A stretch of 6,798 nucleotides of DNA. It comes from Campylobacterales bacterium (GTDB lineage Bacteria > Campylobacterota > Campylobacteria > Campylobacterales > Hydrogenimonadaceae). Each line of letters begins with the position of its first letter. The first letter of the stretch is position 1. The DNA lies in contig JAMOMS010000246.1 of assembly GCA_027067015.1 (NCBI GenBank), forward strand, positions 1 through 6,798. Reading direction: 5' to 3'. A program made the translations under genes and the position numbers. Positions 1 to 6,755 of this stretch are shown piece after piece. Below the pieces are notes generated by a model that worked only from the letters and a program-made list of their open reading frames with translations, ran no database searches and had not been told where the DNA came from.

Positions 1-1007
1 GAATGCGTGACGGCAGACTGCGGGGCGGTACGCTCCAGCGCATGAGCGCCAAGGCCAGGGCCAACGGGTTCGGTCTGCTGGCGCTCTCATCCGGCTGTAC
101 GCCGCGTATTGACAATGAGATTACGCTGGAGTTTGCCAAATCGCAGGCCAAACAGTGCGAGATCCCCGTTTTGCCGCTTTTGGCCGGCGTCACGGAGGCG
201 GGCGGCCTGAGCGATTGCGCCATTTTGCTCAAAGAGGGGGCGGTAGGGATCGAGTTTGAGAGCCGAATGGACGGCAACCTGATTCGCCGTTTGATGGAGT
301 ATGCCCGTTTGCGAAACGTCACGCTCTTTTGCCGGGCCGACGATCCGGCGCTTTCGGGCGACGGGGTGATGCACGAAGGTGCCGTCTCGTCGGCATTGGG
401 GCTGGGCGGTATCCCCGCGTTGGCCGAATACTCCCAGGTCGCCAGGATAGGGGAATTCGCCGACGCATACGGGGTAAACGTGGTGATCCTTGGGGCTTCC
501 ACACCCCGCACCGTAGCGCTATGTGAACAATATACCCATCTGCATGCCCAGCTCTCATGGCACCATCTTCTGCTTGACGATACCGCCTGCGAGGGGTATG
601 ATACCCGCGCCAAACTCTTTCCGCCCCTGCGGGACGCCGAGGCGCGCCGTCAGATGCTTGAACAGCTCAAAAACGGGCAGATCGCCATGCTCGGCTCTCT
701 CCACTCTCCCGTCTCCGAAACCGCCAAAGACGCGGTATTCGCCGAAGCCGCGTTCGGCATAGACGGATTAAGCGGCGCCATGGCGATTCTTTACTCTTTG
801 CTCATCAAACCGGGGCTTATGACATGGCCTCAATGGCGCCGGATGTGTGTGGATATACCGGCCAAACTGCTCGGCCTTGAGGGCGGGGAGAGCGGATGGT
901 TTCTGTTTGATCCCGACGTATTGGTTGAGCCGGAAGCCGACTCACCCTATAAAAACCGCGCGCTTTACGGTCAGGTTGTCCCTTTGCGCGAGAGAGACGA
1001 AGGATAA
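1..1007 (+). CDS. Dihydroorotase-like protein lacking metal ligands (PyrC'-type), 5'-truncated by window edge
   Basis: The reading frame is open from the left edge, so the N-terminal part (normally about 80-90 residues, including the HxH metal motif) lies outside the window; 334 residues are visible. Numbering from the ATG at position 3, the fold markers of dihydroorotase are clear: LGLGGIPALAEYSQVARI (122-139), AST (165-167), WHHLLLDD (186-193), KLFPPLRDAEARR (204-216), GIDGLSGAM (252-260) and PAKLLGL (286-292). Every catalytic position that can be checked is replaced. The VxHxED histidine reads R (CRADD, 110-114), the HxST histidine is G (LGAST), and the TDHAP aspartate is L (GSLHSP, 231-236). 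Active dihydroorotases close the dihydroorotate ring in pyrimidine synthesis; this one is probably non-catalytic. In pseudomonads a similar dead homologue (PyrC') is a structural partner of aspartate transcarbamoylase. That role is inferred here, and pyrB may lie just upstream. A different amidohydrolase-like function cannot be excluded. Confidence 0.85.
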   Translation, partial: MRDGRLRGGTLQRMSAKARANGFGLLALSSGCTPRIDNEITLEFAKSQAKQCEIPVLPLLAGVTEAGGLSDCAILLKEGAVGIEFESRMDGNLIRRLMEYARLRNVTLFCRADDPALSGDGVMHEGAVSSALGLGGIPALAEYSQVARIGEFADAYGVNVVILGASTPRTVALCEQYTHLHAQLSWHHLLLDDTACEGYDTRAKLFPPLRDAEARRQMLEQLKNGQIAMLGSLHSPVSETAKDAVFAEAAFGIDGLSGAMAILYSLLIKPGLMTWPQWRRMCVDIPAKLLGLEGGESGWFLFDPDVLVEPEADSPYKNRALYGQVVPLRERDEG

Positions 1008-1011
1008 GTGA

Positions 1012-1581
1012 ATGATTTTGATGATCGACAATTACGACAGCTTTACCTACAATATTGTTCAGTACTGCCTGGAGCTTGGCGCCGACTTGAAAGTGGTGCG
1101 CAACGATGAGGTCGAGGTAGAACAGATCGCCAGGATGGCCCCGGAAAAGATCATTATCTCTCCCGGCCCCGCCACACCCAATGAAGCGGGTGTGAGTCTG
1201 GCGACGGTGGAGCGTTTCGGCGGGGAGATTCCCATTCTGGGTATCTGCCTGGGGCACCAGACCATCGCCCAGGTTTACGGCGGTAAAGTGGTGCGGGCCA
1301 AAAACCTGATGCACGGCAAAACCTCCGTCATGCGGGTTTGTGCCGATTCCCCCGTATTCAGCGAGATTCCCAAAAACTTTGTCGCCACCCGGTACCATTC
1401 GCTGGTGGTGGATCAAAAGACTCTTCCCTCTGCCGTTGTTCCCACGGCCTACAGTGAGGATGACGGGGAGATTATGGCCCTGCAAATCAAAGACCAGCCC
1501 GTTTACGGCGTGCAGTTTCACCCCGAGTCGATCATGAGTGAGCACGGCCACAAACTGCTGGATAATTTTCTGAAACTCTAA
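1012..1581 (+). CDS. pabA: Class-I glutamine amidotransferase, aminodeoxychorismate/anthranilate synthase component II
   Basis: This 189-residue protein is full length for the PabA/TrpG family. It opens with the typical MIDNYDSFTYN. It carries the oxyanion-loop motif SPGPATPNEAG (50-60), the nucleophile elbow GICLGHQ with Cys79, and the FHPES motif giving His170 and Glu172, which complete the Cys-His-Glu triad. It releases ammonia from glutamine and passes it to a chorismate-using partner: PabB for 4-amino-4-deoxychorismate (folate), TrpE for anthranilate (tryptophan), or both if amphibolic. No trp or pab partner lies in the window, so the choice between pabA and trpG is uncertain. The ATG starts 4 bases after the stop of the dihydroorotase-like gene. 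Its Shine-Dalgarno sequence AAGGA (1000-1004) lies within the last codons of that gene, which suggests co-transcription and translational coupling. Confidence 0.93.
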   Translation: MILMIDNYDSFTYNIVQYCLELGADLKVVRNDEVEVEQIARMAPEKIIISPGPATPNEAGVSLATVERFGGEIPILGICLGHQTIAQVYGGKVVRAKNLMHGKTSVMRVCADSPVFSEIPKNFVATRYHSLVVDQKTLPSAVVPTAYSEDDGEIMALQIKDQPVYGVQFHPESIMSEHGHKLLDNFLKL

Positions 1582-1584
1582 AAT

Positions 1585-2787
1585 ATGCGACTTGACCGCC
1601 CCAAACTCTGGACCCTGCTTGTTTTGGGGCTTCATTTCCCCGTCTTGGTATGGGTGGCCTGGACCCTGCCTATCGGCCCCCATGAGGCGCAGACCTATTT
1701 TAACGGGCACGATATTGTCGCTACGTTGATGCATATGGGGCGTTCCCTTTTCCCCCATGCCGACTTTATCAATATCCGTTTTCCCTTTTTGATAATCCAT
1801 CTGATCAACGTGGCGCTCTTTTATCGACTGCTCCATTTGCTTTTAAAAGATGAGAGCGCCCGGATGCTTTCGCTGATTATTTTCGTCTTACTGCCCGGTA
1901 TCGTCTCCAGCGCCGTTTTGGCCACCTCCACCGGTATCATTCTTGCGCTCTATCAACTCTTTCTTCTCTTTTGTCTTAAAGAGCGTAAAATATTGGCTTA
2001 TGCGGTCTTGCCCATTTTTCTTTTTCTGGATAAAAGCAGTGTGATACTCTATTTCGCGCTTTTGACCTATGCCCTGTGGCACAGGCGGGTCGCCCTTTTG
2101 ATGATCAGCGGAACGCTTTTTGGGCTGGCGGTCATGACCTACGGTATTCAGGTGCACGGCAAGCCGGTTAATTACTTTGTCGATACGGTCGCGCTTTACG
2201 CGGCCATCTTCTCGCCGCTGGTTTTTCTCTACTTTTTCTATGCCATGTACCGGATTTTGCTCAAAGGCAGGAAGTCCCTTATCTGGCATATCAGCTTCAC
2301 GGTGCTTTTGCTTTCGTTACTGCTTTCACTCCGTCAAAAGGTTCCCATCGCCGATTTCGCGCCCTACGTCATTGTGGCATTGCCGTTGATGACGGCACTC
2401 TTTTTCAAATCCTACCGTGTGCGCCTTCCCATGTTTCGTCGTCACTATTTTCTTACGGCGGTCGTGGTGGTGGGTGTTTTGGCACTCAATACCCTGATGC
2501 TCCTTTTCCACCGGCCCCTTTTTCTCTATCTGGATAAACCCAAAAAACATTTTGCCTCCAAATTCTACTTTCCCTACTGGTGCGCCAACGCGCTGAAAGA
2601 GGCCGGCATTAAAGAGGCGGGAAGCCCCAAAAAGACGTTGGCCAGGCAGTTGTTTTATTACGGTATCAAACCCTCTCAAAAGATCATGGTCTCCTATCAT
2701 CCGCTGGGGCGCAAAGACACCGCCGTCACCATTCGCTACAAAAACCGGCCTTTGGGAAAATGTTATGTTTCAAAAATAAACAAATGA
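1585..2787 (+). CDS. Polytopic membrane protein, distantly GT-C glycosyltransferase-like
   Basis: This is a 400-residue integral membrane protein of no certain family. Hydrophobic stretches occur near residues 9-28, 66-87, 94-114, 116-131, 136-148, 151-165, 168-188, 198-226, 232-249, 256-274 and 288-309, so roughly ten or eleven membrane helices. A basic soluble tail of about 90 residues follows (310-400), with Cys333 and Cys393. After the first helix it reads LPIGPHEAQTYF (28-39), which resembles the acidic PDEAqYw loop of GT39/ArnT-type GT-C glycosyltransferases. The Asp is replaced by His and only Glu34 remains. The family's later acidic position after the 'ATS' segment (113-115) is also not seen. 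A lipid-linked sugar transferase or a degenerate relative is possible, but this is weak inference. The ATG starts 3 bases after the pabA stop without a clear Shine-Dalgarno sequence, so translation probably depends on coupling. Confidence 0.85.
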   Translation: MRLDRPKLWTLLVLGLHFPVLVWVAWTLPIGPHEAQTYFNGHDIVATLMHMGRSLFPHADFINIRFPFLIIHLINVALFYRLLHLLLKDESARMLSLIIFVLLPGIVSSAVLATSTGIILALYQLFLLFCLKERKILAYAVLPIFLFLDKSSVILYFALLTYALWHRRVALLMISGTLFGLAVMTYGIQVHGKPVNYFVDTVALYAAIFSPLVFLYFFYAMYRILLKGRKSLIWHISFTVLLLSLLLSLRQKVPIADFAPYVIVALPLMTALFFKSYRVRLPMFRRHYFLTAVVVVGVLALNTLMLLFHRPLFLYLDKPKKHFASKFYFPYWCANALKEAGIKEAGSPKKTLARQLFYYGIKPSQKIMVSYHPLGRKDTAVTIRYKNRPLGKCYVSKINK

Positions 2788-2826
2788 TCCGTTTTGCGTT
2801 CAAATAGGCCATCTCAAAGCAACGGC

Positions 2827-2832
2827 TATAAA
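2827..2832 (+). promoter_or_regulatory. Candidate -10 element (TATAAA) upstream of aclB
   Basis: The 88-base gap 2788-2875 is the only place for a dedicated aclBA promoter. TATAAA lies about 45 bases before the aclB start, followed by an A-rich run. No recognisable -35 hexamer sits 16-18 bases upstream (ATAGGC at 17 bp), and there is no TG extension. A weak or degenerate -35 is usual for sigma70 promoters in Campylobacterota, so the site is plausible but unproven. I see no terminator hairpin in this gap, so read-through from the upstream genes is also possible. Confidence 0.3.
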
Positions 2833-2864
2833 AAGAAGTGGTAGACTCATCTCATAAAAATCAT

Positions 2865-2870
2865 AAGGAG
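2865..2870 (+). promoter_or_regulatory. Shine-Dalgarno AAGGAG that decides the aclB start
   Basis: GTG at 2873 and ATG at 2876 are adjacent in-frame candidate starts. AAGGAG ends 5 bases before the ATG but only 2 bases before the GTG, so the ATG at 2876 is the better start. The resulting N-terminus (MAQKAIREYDGK) also begins in the same way as the N-terminus of eukaryotic ATP-citrate lyase. Confidence 0.8.
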
Positions 2871-2875
2871 TTGTG

Positions 2876-4183
2876 ATGGCTCAAAAAGCGATACGCGAGT
2901 ATGACGGCAAAGCCCTGTTCGCCAAACATTGGCACGAGTATTTCGACGGATTCAAATATGATTTCAAGTCGGTGCTCGTAACCAGCGGCGATGAACTGCG
3001 AGAGAAGGCGAAACTTCCCGAGTACGCCTGGCTCAATGAAGAGCCCCTTGTCGCCAAACCCGATATGCTTTTCGGTAAACGGGGTAAAAACGGACTGGTA
3101 CTTTTCAAAGTGGAAAAACCCGGTGACGTCAAGCTTGAAGATGCGGCCAAATGGATCGAAGAGAAGCAAAGCCACGAGGTGACACTGCTTTCCGGTCAAA
3201 AAGGAATGCTGACCCACTTTATCGTCGAGCCGTTCACGCCCCATACCCAGGATCAGGAGTATTACATTTCCGCTACCGTCGTCGACAACGATGACGTGCT
3301 CTATATGTCTGCCGAAGGCGGTATGGAGGTTGAAGAGGGTTGGGAAGAGAAAGTCAACGAAGTGCGCATTCCCATCAATATGAGCGACGAAGAGATGGAA
3401 AAGGCGGTTCGCGCCAATGTTCCCGAAGGGATTCCCGACGAAGCCAAAGGCCGCTTTGCCGCGTTTGCCATCCAATTCTTCAAATTCTACCGCGATCTCA
3501 ACTTCGCTTATCTTGAGATCAACCCGATTGTCATGATCGAAAACAACGCCCACATTCTTGACCTGGTGGCCCGTCTGGACGACACCGCCGGTTTTATGAT
3601 GAGAGAAAAATGGGGCGATATCGAGTTCCCTACGGCGTTTGGGATGGAAGATCAGTCTCCCGAGGAAAAAGCGATCGCCGAAGCCGACGCCAAATCGGGC
3701 GCGTCGCTGAAACTGACCATTCTCAACCCCGAAGGACGCATCTGGACCATGGTGGCCGGCGGCGGCGCCTCCGTTGTCTACGCCGACACTATTGCCGATC
3801 TGGCCGGCGTCAAAGACCTTGCCAACTACGGCGAGTATTCCGGCGGTCCGACCACCGGTGAGACCCAGTTTTACGCCGAGACCATTTTTGACCTGATGAC
3901 CCGCTACAAAGATCCCCGGGGCAAAATTCTCATTATCGGCGGCGCCATCGCCAACTTTACCGATGTGGCCAAAACCTTCACCGGCATCATCAACGCCCTG
4001 GAGAAGTGGGCCGACAAGCTCAAAGAGCACAACACCAAAATCTATGTACGCCGCGGCGGCCCGAACTATGAGAAGGGTCTCAAAGACATCAAAGAGGCGG
4101 CTGAGCGCCTGGGCCTGTATATGGAAGTCTACGGTCCCGAGACCCACGTGACCGATATTGTCCGCATGGCACTTGAGAAGTAA
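2876..4183 (+). CDS. aclB: ATP-citrate lyase, small (ATP-grasp, citrate-binding) subunit AclB
   Basis: This 435-residue subunit matches the N-terminal half of animal ATP-citrate lyase almost end to end. Residues 1-235 form the ATP-grasp part (LVAKPDMLFGKRGKNGLV 58-75; FIVEPFTPH 115-123; AYLEINPIV 211-219; DLVARLDDTA 229-238). KWGDIEFP (245-252) and DAKSGASLKL (271-280) lead into the succinyl-CoA-synthetase-beta-like citrate-binding domain. That domain holds VAGGGASVVY (293-302), ANYGEYSGGP (316-325), IGGAIANFTDVA (354-365) and VRRGGPN (391-397); the glycine/serine loop, the Asn-Phe-Thr and the arginine pair correspond to the citrate site. With AclA it cleaves citrate using ATP and CoA to give acetyl-CoA and oxaloacetate, a key step of the reductive TCA cycle in the cytoplasm. 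It is somewhat longer than the roughly 400-residue Chlorobium AclB. aclA follows after 12 bases, so the two are clearly co-transcribed. Confidence 0.97.
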   Translation: MAQKAIREYDGKALFAKHWHEYFDGFKYDFKSVLVTSGDELREKAKLPEYAWLNEEPLVAKPDMLFGKRGKNGLVLFKVEKPGDVKLEDAAKWIEEKQSHEVTLLSGQKGMLTHFIVEPFTPHTQDQEYYISATVVDNDDVLYMSAEGGMEVEEGWEEKVNEVRIPINMSDEEMEKAVRANVPEGIPDEAKGRFAAFAIQFFKFYRDLNFAYLEINPIVMIENNAHILDLVARLDDTAGFMMREKWGDIEFPTAFGMEDQSPEEKAIAEADAKSGASLKLTILNPEGRIWTMVAGGGASVVYADTIADLAGVKDLANYGEYSGGPTTGETQFYAETIFDLMTRYKDPRGKILIIGGAIANFTDVAKTFTGIINALEKWADKLKEHNTKIYVRRGGPNYEKGLKDIKEAAERLGLYMEVYGPETHVTDIVRMALEK

Positions 4184-4195
4184 GGGAGTAAGAAG

Positions 4196-6019
4196 ATGAG
4201 CAACAGACTGTTTACCAAAGATACGCAAGCGATTTTCTGGAATAACAACAAAAGCGCGATTCAGCGTATGCTGGATTATGACTACGTCATTGGACGGGAA
4301 AAGCCTTCGGTGGCCGCGATCGTGGCGCCGACCAGCTCCAATAAATTCGAGAAGTTTTTCTACGGTCCCGATGAGATCATGGTGCCGCTCTATCGCAGTA
4401 CCAAAGAGGCGGTTGCCAACCACGGCAATGCCGATGTTTTGCTTAACTTCGCCTCTTTCCGTACCGCGTATGATGTGACAATGGAGGCGCTGGATCTGGG
4501 CGATCAGTTCCGCGTTATCATGGTAACCGCCGAGGGTATTCCCGAAAGACTGGCGCGTAAAATGAACCAGCGTGCCCGCGACAACGGCACACTGATCATC
4601 GGCCCCGCCACTGTCGGTGCCATTACGCCGGGTGCTTTCAAAATCGCCAATATCGGCGGTACCATTGAAAACATCATCAACTCCAAACTTCACCGCGCCG
4701 GAAGCGCCGGTCTGGTTACCCGTTCCGGCGGTCTTTTTAACGAGTTGTGTAACATTATTTCTCTTAACGCCGACGGGATTGCCGAAGGTGTGGCTATCGG
4801 CGGTGACCGCTTTGTCGGATCGGTCTTTATCGACAACCTGCTTAGAATGGAGCAAAACCCCGACGTCAAATATATGATTTTGCTGGGCGAAGTGGGCGGT
4901 ACCGAAGAGTACAAAGTGATCGAAGCCGTCAAATCGGGTAAGATCAAAAAACCGATCATCGCCTGGTGTATCGGTACCATTGCCAAGCACTTCAGTAGCG
5001 GCGTGCAGTTTGGCCACGCGGGTGCCTCCGCCAATGCCGAGCGTGAAACCGCCGAAGCCAAAAACGCCGCCATGCGTGAAGTGGGCATTCATGTTCCTGC
5101 CAGCTTCAATGAACTGCCCCAAAAGATCAACGAAGTCTATAACGACTTGCGCAAAAAGGGTGTTATCAGCGAGATCGAAGAGCCCGAAATCCGCACCATT
5201 CCCAAAGTTCGCAAGCCCAAAAACTTCATCTGTACCATCAGTGATGACCGCGGTGAAGAGGCCACCTACGCCGGATTCCCCATCAGCTCTGTCGCCACAC
5301 CCGATACCGGCAAGAGTATCGGCGATGTCGTCAGCCTCCTTTGGTTTAAAAAAGTCTATCCCAAATGGGCGACCGACTTTATCGAAACCGTTATCAAAAC
5401 CGTTGCCGACCACGGTCCCGCCGTTTCAGGCGCGCATAACGCCAAAGTGACCGCCCGTGCCGGTAAATCGGTTGTCGAGTCGCTGGTAACCGGTCTGCTG
5501 ACCATCGGACCTCGCTTTGGCGGCGCGATCGACGGTGCGGCCAAATACTTCAAATACGCCAACGACAACGATATGACCCCCGCCGAATTCCTGGCCTATA
5601 TGAAGAAGCAGGGCATTCCCATTCCGGGTATCGGCCACCGCATCAAATCTTTGCGTAACCCCGACAAGCGTGTCGAGGGCCTGAAAAAATTCGCGGCTGA
5701 GCACTTCCCGAGTACTCCGCTTCTTGATTATGCGCTGGAAGTTGAACAACTGACAACCAGCAAAAAAGATAACCTGATCCTCAACGTCGACGGAACCATC
5801 GGTATTCTGATGGTCGATATGTGGCGAGCCCTGGGTTACAGTGAGAAAGAGATTGACGAGTTTATCGAAAGCGGTACGCTCAACTCCTTCTTTATTCTTG
5901 GTCGTACCATCGGCTTTATCGGCCATATTCTTGATGAAAAACGGTTGGCTATGCCGATGTATCGCCATCCGTTCGATGATATTCTCTACGACGTTCAAAA
6001 AGCCGAAGAGATCAAGTAA
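4196..6019 (+). CDS. aclA: ATP-citrate lyase, large (CoA-ligase alpha plus citrate-synthase-like) subunit AclA
   Basis: The 607 residues correspond to the C-terminal half of animal ATP-citrate lyase and to the roughly 608-residue Chlorobium AclA. Residues 1 to about 320 are the succinyl-CoA-synthetase-alpha-like CoA-binding and ligase part (IIGPATVGAITPG 134-146; VTRSGGLFNEL 174-184; FSSGVQFGHAGA 266-277). His274 in GHAGA is the expected phosphohistidine that carries phosphate to citrate. Residues from about 345 to 607 are the citrate-synthase-like lyase domain. It shows ADHGPAVSGAHNA (404-416), GIGHR (478-482), LDYALEVE (510-517), LNVDG (529-533), GFIGH (573-577) and YRHPFDD (589-595). By homology His406, His481 and Asp532 act in cleaving citryl-CoA. 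All key residues are present, so the enzyme should be active. AAGGGAG (4182-4188), overlapping the aclB stop, is the ribosome-binding site, 7 bases from the ATG. The gene ends the aclBA unit. Confidence 0.97.
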   Translation: MSNRLFTKDTQAIFWNNNKSAIQRMLDYDYVIGREKPSVAAIVAPTSSNKFEKFFYGPDEIMVPLYRSTKEAVANHGNADVLLNFASFRTAYDVTMEALDLGDQFRVIMVTAEGIPERLARKMNQRARDNGTLIIGPATVGAITPGAFKIANIGGTIENIINSKLHRAGSAGLVTRSGGLFNELCNIISLNADGIAEGVAIGGDRFVGSVFIDNLLRMEQNPDVKYMILLGEVGGTEEYKVIEAVKSGKIKKPIIAWCIGTIAKHFSSGVQFGHAGASANAERETAEAKNAAMREVGIHVPASFNELPQKINEVYNDLRKKGVISEIEEPEIRTIPKVRKPKNFICTISDDRGEEATYAGFPISSVATPDTGKSIGDVVSLLWFKKVYPKWATDFIETVIKTVADHGPAVSGAHNAKVTARAGKSVVESLVTGLLTIGPRFGGAIDGAAKYFKYANDNDMTPAEFLAYMKKQGIPIPGIGHRIKSLRNPDKRVEGLKKFAAEHFPSTPLLDYALEVEQLTTSKKDNLILNVDGTIGILMVDMWRALGYSEKEIDEFIESGTLNSFFILGRTIGFIGHILDEKRLAMPMYRHPFDDILYDVQKAEEIK

Positions 6020-6038
6020 CCTTCATTATTACTCCTTG

Positions 6039-6047
6039 TGGTATAAT
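6039..6047 (+). promoter_or_regulatory. Extended -10 promoter element (TGGTATAAT) before the pseudopilin gene
   Basis: A perfect extended -10, TG-n-TATAAT, lies in the 61-base gap after aclA, 33 bases before the pseudopilin ATG. No good -35 is visible (ACCTTC at 17 bp); an extended -10 can work without one, and this layout is common in Campylobacterota. It suggests that the pseudopilin gene is transcribed separately from aclBA. The last three bases of the element are also the first three of an inverted repeat. Confidence 0.65.
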
Positions 6048-6063
6048 CGGTTACAGACCGATT
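6045..6063 (+). repeat. Perfect 7-bp inverted repeat (AATCGGT-TACAG-ACCGATT) overlapping the -10 element
   Basis: AATCGGT (6045-6051) and ACCGATT (6057-6063) are exact reverse complements around a 5-base loop. The left arm shares AAT with the -10 hexamer, and the expected transcription start falls inside the repeat. Only three T's follow and the stem is AT-rich, so it is a poor intrinsic terminator for aclA. An operator or a 5'-leader structure is an alternative. Its function is unknown. Confidence 0.6.
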
Positions 6064-6080
6064 TACCGCAAGGAACTGCC

Positions 6081-6710
6081 ATGATACGCAAAGCATTTAC
6101 CTTTATTGAGCTGGTTTTTGTTGTTGTCGTTATAGGTATTTTGACCATGCTGGCCATACCGAGAATGCACAGTACAGCAGTGCAGGAAGCGGCTGATCAA
6201 ATTCTCAGTCATATTCGCTTAACGCAACATTTGGCAATGATCGATAATACCTATGATGTCAATGACGCCAATTGGTACAAAAAGAGATGGCGTATTAGTT
6301 TTAGAGACTGCTCCGGTTCGTCAACCGATAAATATTATGTTGTTTACCGGGACTCCAATGCGGGTGGCGCGAGTGCCGCACCGGGAAAAAATGAATCGGC
6401 AAAAAATCCGCATAATGGAAAATATCTATATAATAACGGTTCATGCACACCCCAAGATGATGAAGCCAAAGAGGTTCTTATCGGTAGAAAATTTGGCATC
6501 AACTCTTTTACAAACAGCGGCGGTTGTCAAAACCAATATATCGCTTTTGACGCTTTAGGCCGACCTTTTTCCAATACGTACGGCAGTAATCCTGTTGACG
6601 GCATTATGAAAAGTGACTGTAACCTGACTTTTTCCGGAAATTACGGCTCTTTTACGATTACCATCTCCAAAGAGACCGGTTATACATATATTGCGGCATT
6701 GAACGATTAA
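6081..6710 (+). CDS. Type II secretion / type IV pilus pseudopilin-like protein (GspH/FimT-like)
   Basis: The ATG at 6081 is preceded by AAGGA (6070-6074) with 6-base spacing and gives 209 residues. The frame is open further upstream into aclA, but only this start puts the signal at the N-terminus. A class III prepilin leader is clear: MIRKA followed by FTFIELV. Cleavage is expected after Ala5 (Gly is the commoner residue), giving a mature Phe1 and Glu5. A single hydrophobic helix spans residues 8-28 (to AIP). The rest is an extracytoplasmic, Gly/Ser/Asn-rich domain with YIAFDALGRPFS (153-164), which resembles the conserved 'FD-GRP' strand of GspH/FimT pseudopilins. Four cysteines (77, 122, 149, 180) could form two disulfides. 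No other pilus or secretion gene is nearby. Two hand-counted 60-base rows (6241-6300 and 6421-6480) are 22/60 G+C each, lower than the 32/60 of an aclA row (4321-4380). Substrate and partner system are unknown. Confidence 0.88.
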   Translation: MIRKAFTFIELVFVVVVIGILTMLAIPRMHSTAVQEAADQILSHIRLTQHLAMIDNTYDVNDANWYKKRWRISFRDCSGSSTDKYYVVYRDSNAGGASAAPGKNESAKNPHNGKYLYNNGSCTPQDDEAKEVLIGRKFGINSFTNSGGCQNQYIAFDALGRPFSNTYGSNPVDGIMKSDCNLTFSGNYGSFTITISKETGYTYIAALND

Positions 6711-6740
6711 TTCCCAAAAAAACATCAAAATTCTCTCCGA

Positions 6741-6755
6741 CCCCTTGACAAGCGG
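6741..6755 (+). repeat. Imperfect palindrome centred on the -35 hexamer
   Basis: CTTG-A-CAAG (6744-6752) is an exact inverted repeat around A6748. After one C/C mismatch, CC (6741-6742) pairs with GG (6754-6755). Much of it is the -35 consensus itself, so chance is a real possibility. If functional it would be a repressor or activator site on the strong promoter. Confidence 0.35.

Noticed and set aside
817..1836. 339-codon minus-strand frame across the dihydroorotase-like gene, pabA and the membrane-protein gene.
   Set aside because: It overlaps three supported genes, lacks recognisable motifs, and is explained by codon bias on the + strand.
2788..2875. Search for a riboswitch or terminator in the gap before aclB.
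   Set aside because: The gap is too short for a known riboswitch class, and I find no stable hairpin or T-run.
2861..5413. Very long open frame on the minus strand (850 codons) opposite aclB and aclA.
   Set aside because: Its translation is a low-complexity mix of Gly, Phe, Asp, Val, Asn and His, as expected from the complement of strongly biased codons. It shows no family motif, it spans two well-supported genes, and it has no ribosome-binding site that I can see.
4980..5450. 156-codon + strand frame inside aclA.
   Set aside because: It is a Pro/Ser-rich out-of-frame shadow of aclA with no motif of its own.
6045..6066. Inverted repeat considered as the intrinsic terminator of aclBA.
   Set aside because: The 7-bp stem has only three G/C pairs and is followed by just three T's. 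It also overlaps a good -10 element, so I list it as a repeat of unknown function.
5841..6080. N-terminal extension of the pseudopilin frame back into aclA.
   Set aside because: The extension would bury the prepilin leader 80 residues inside the protein. The ATG at 6081 has a good Shine-Dalgarno sequence and places the leader at the N-terminus.
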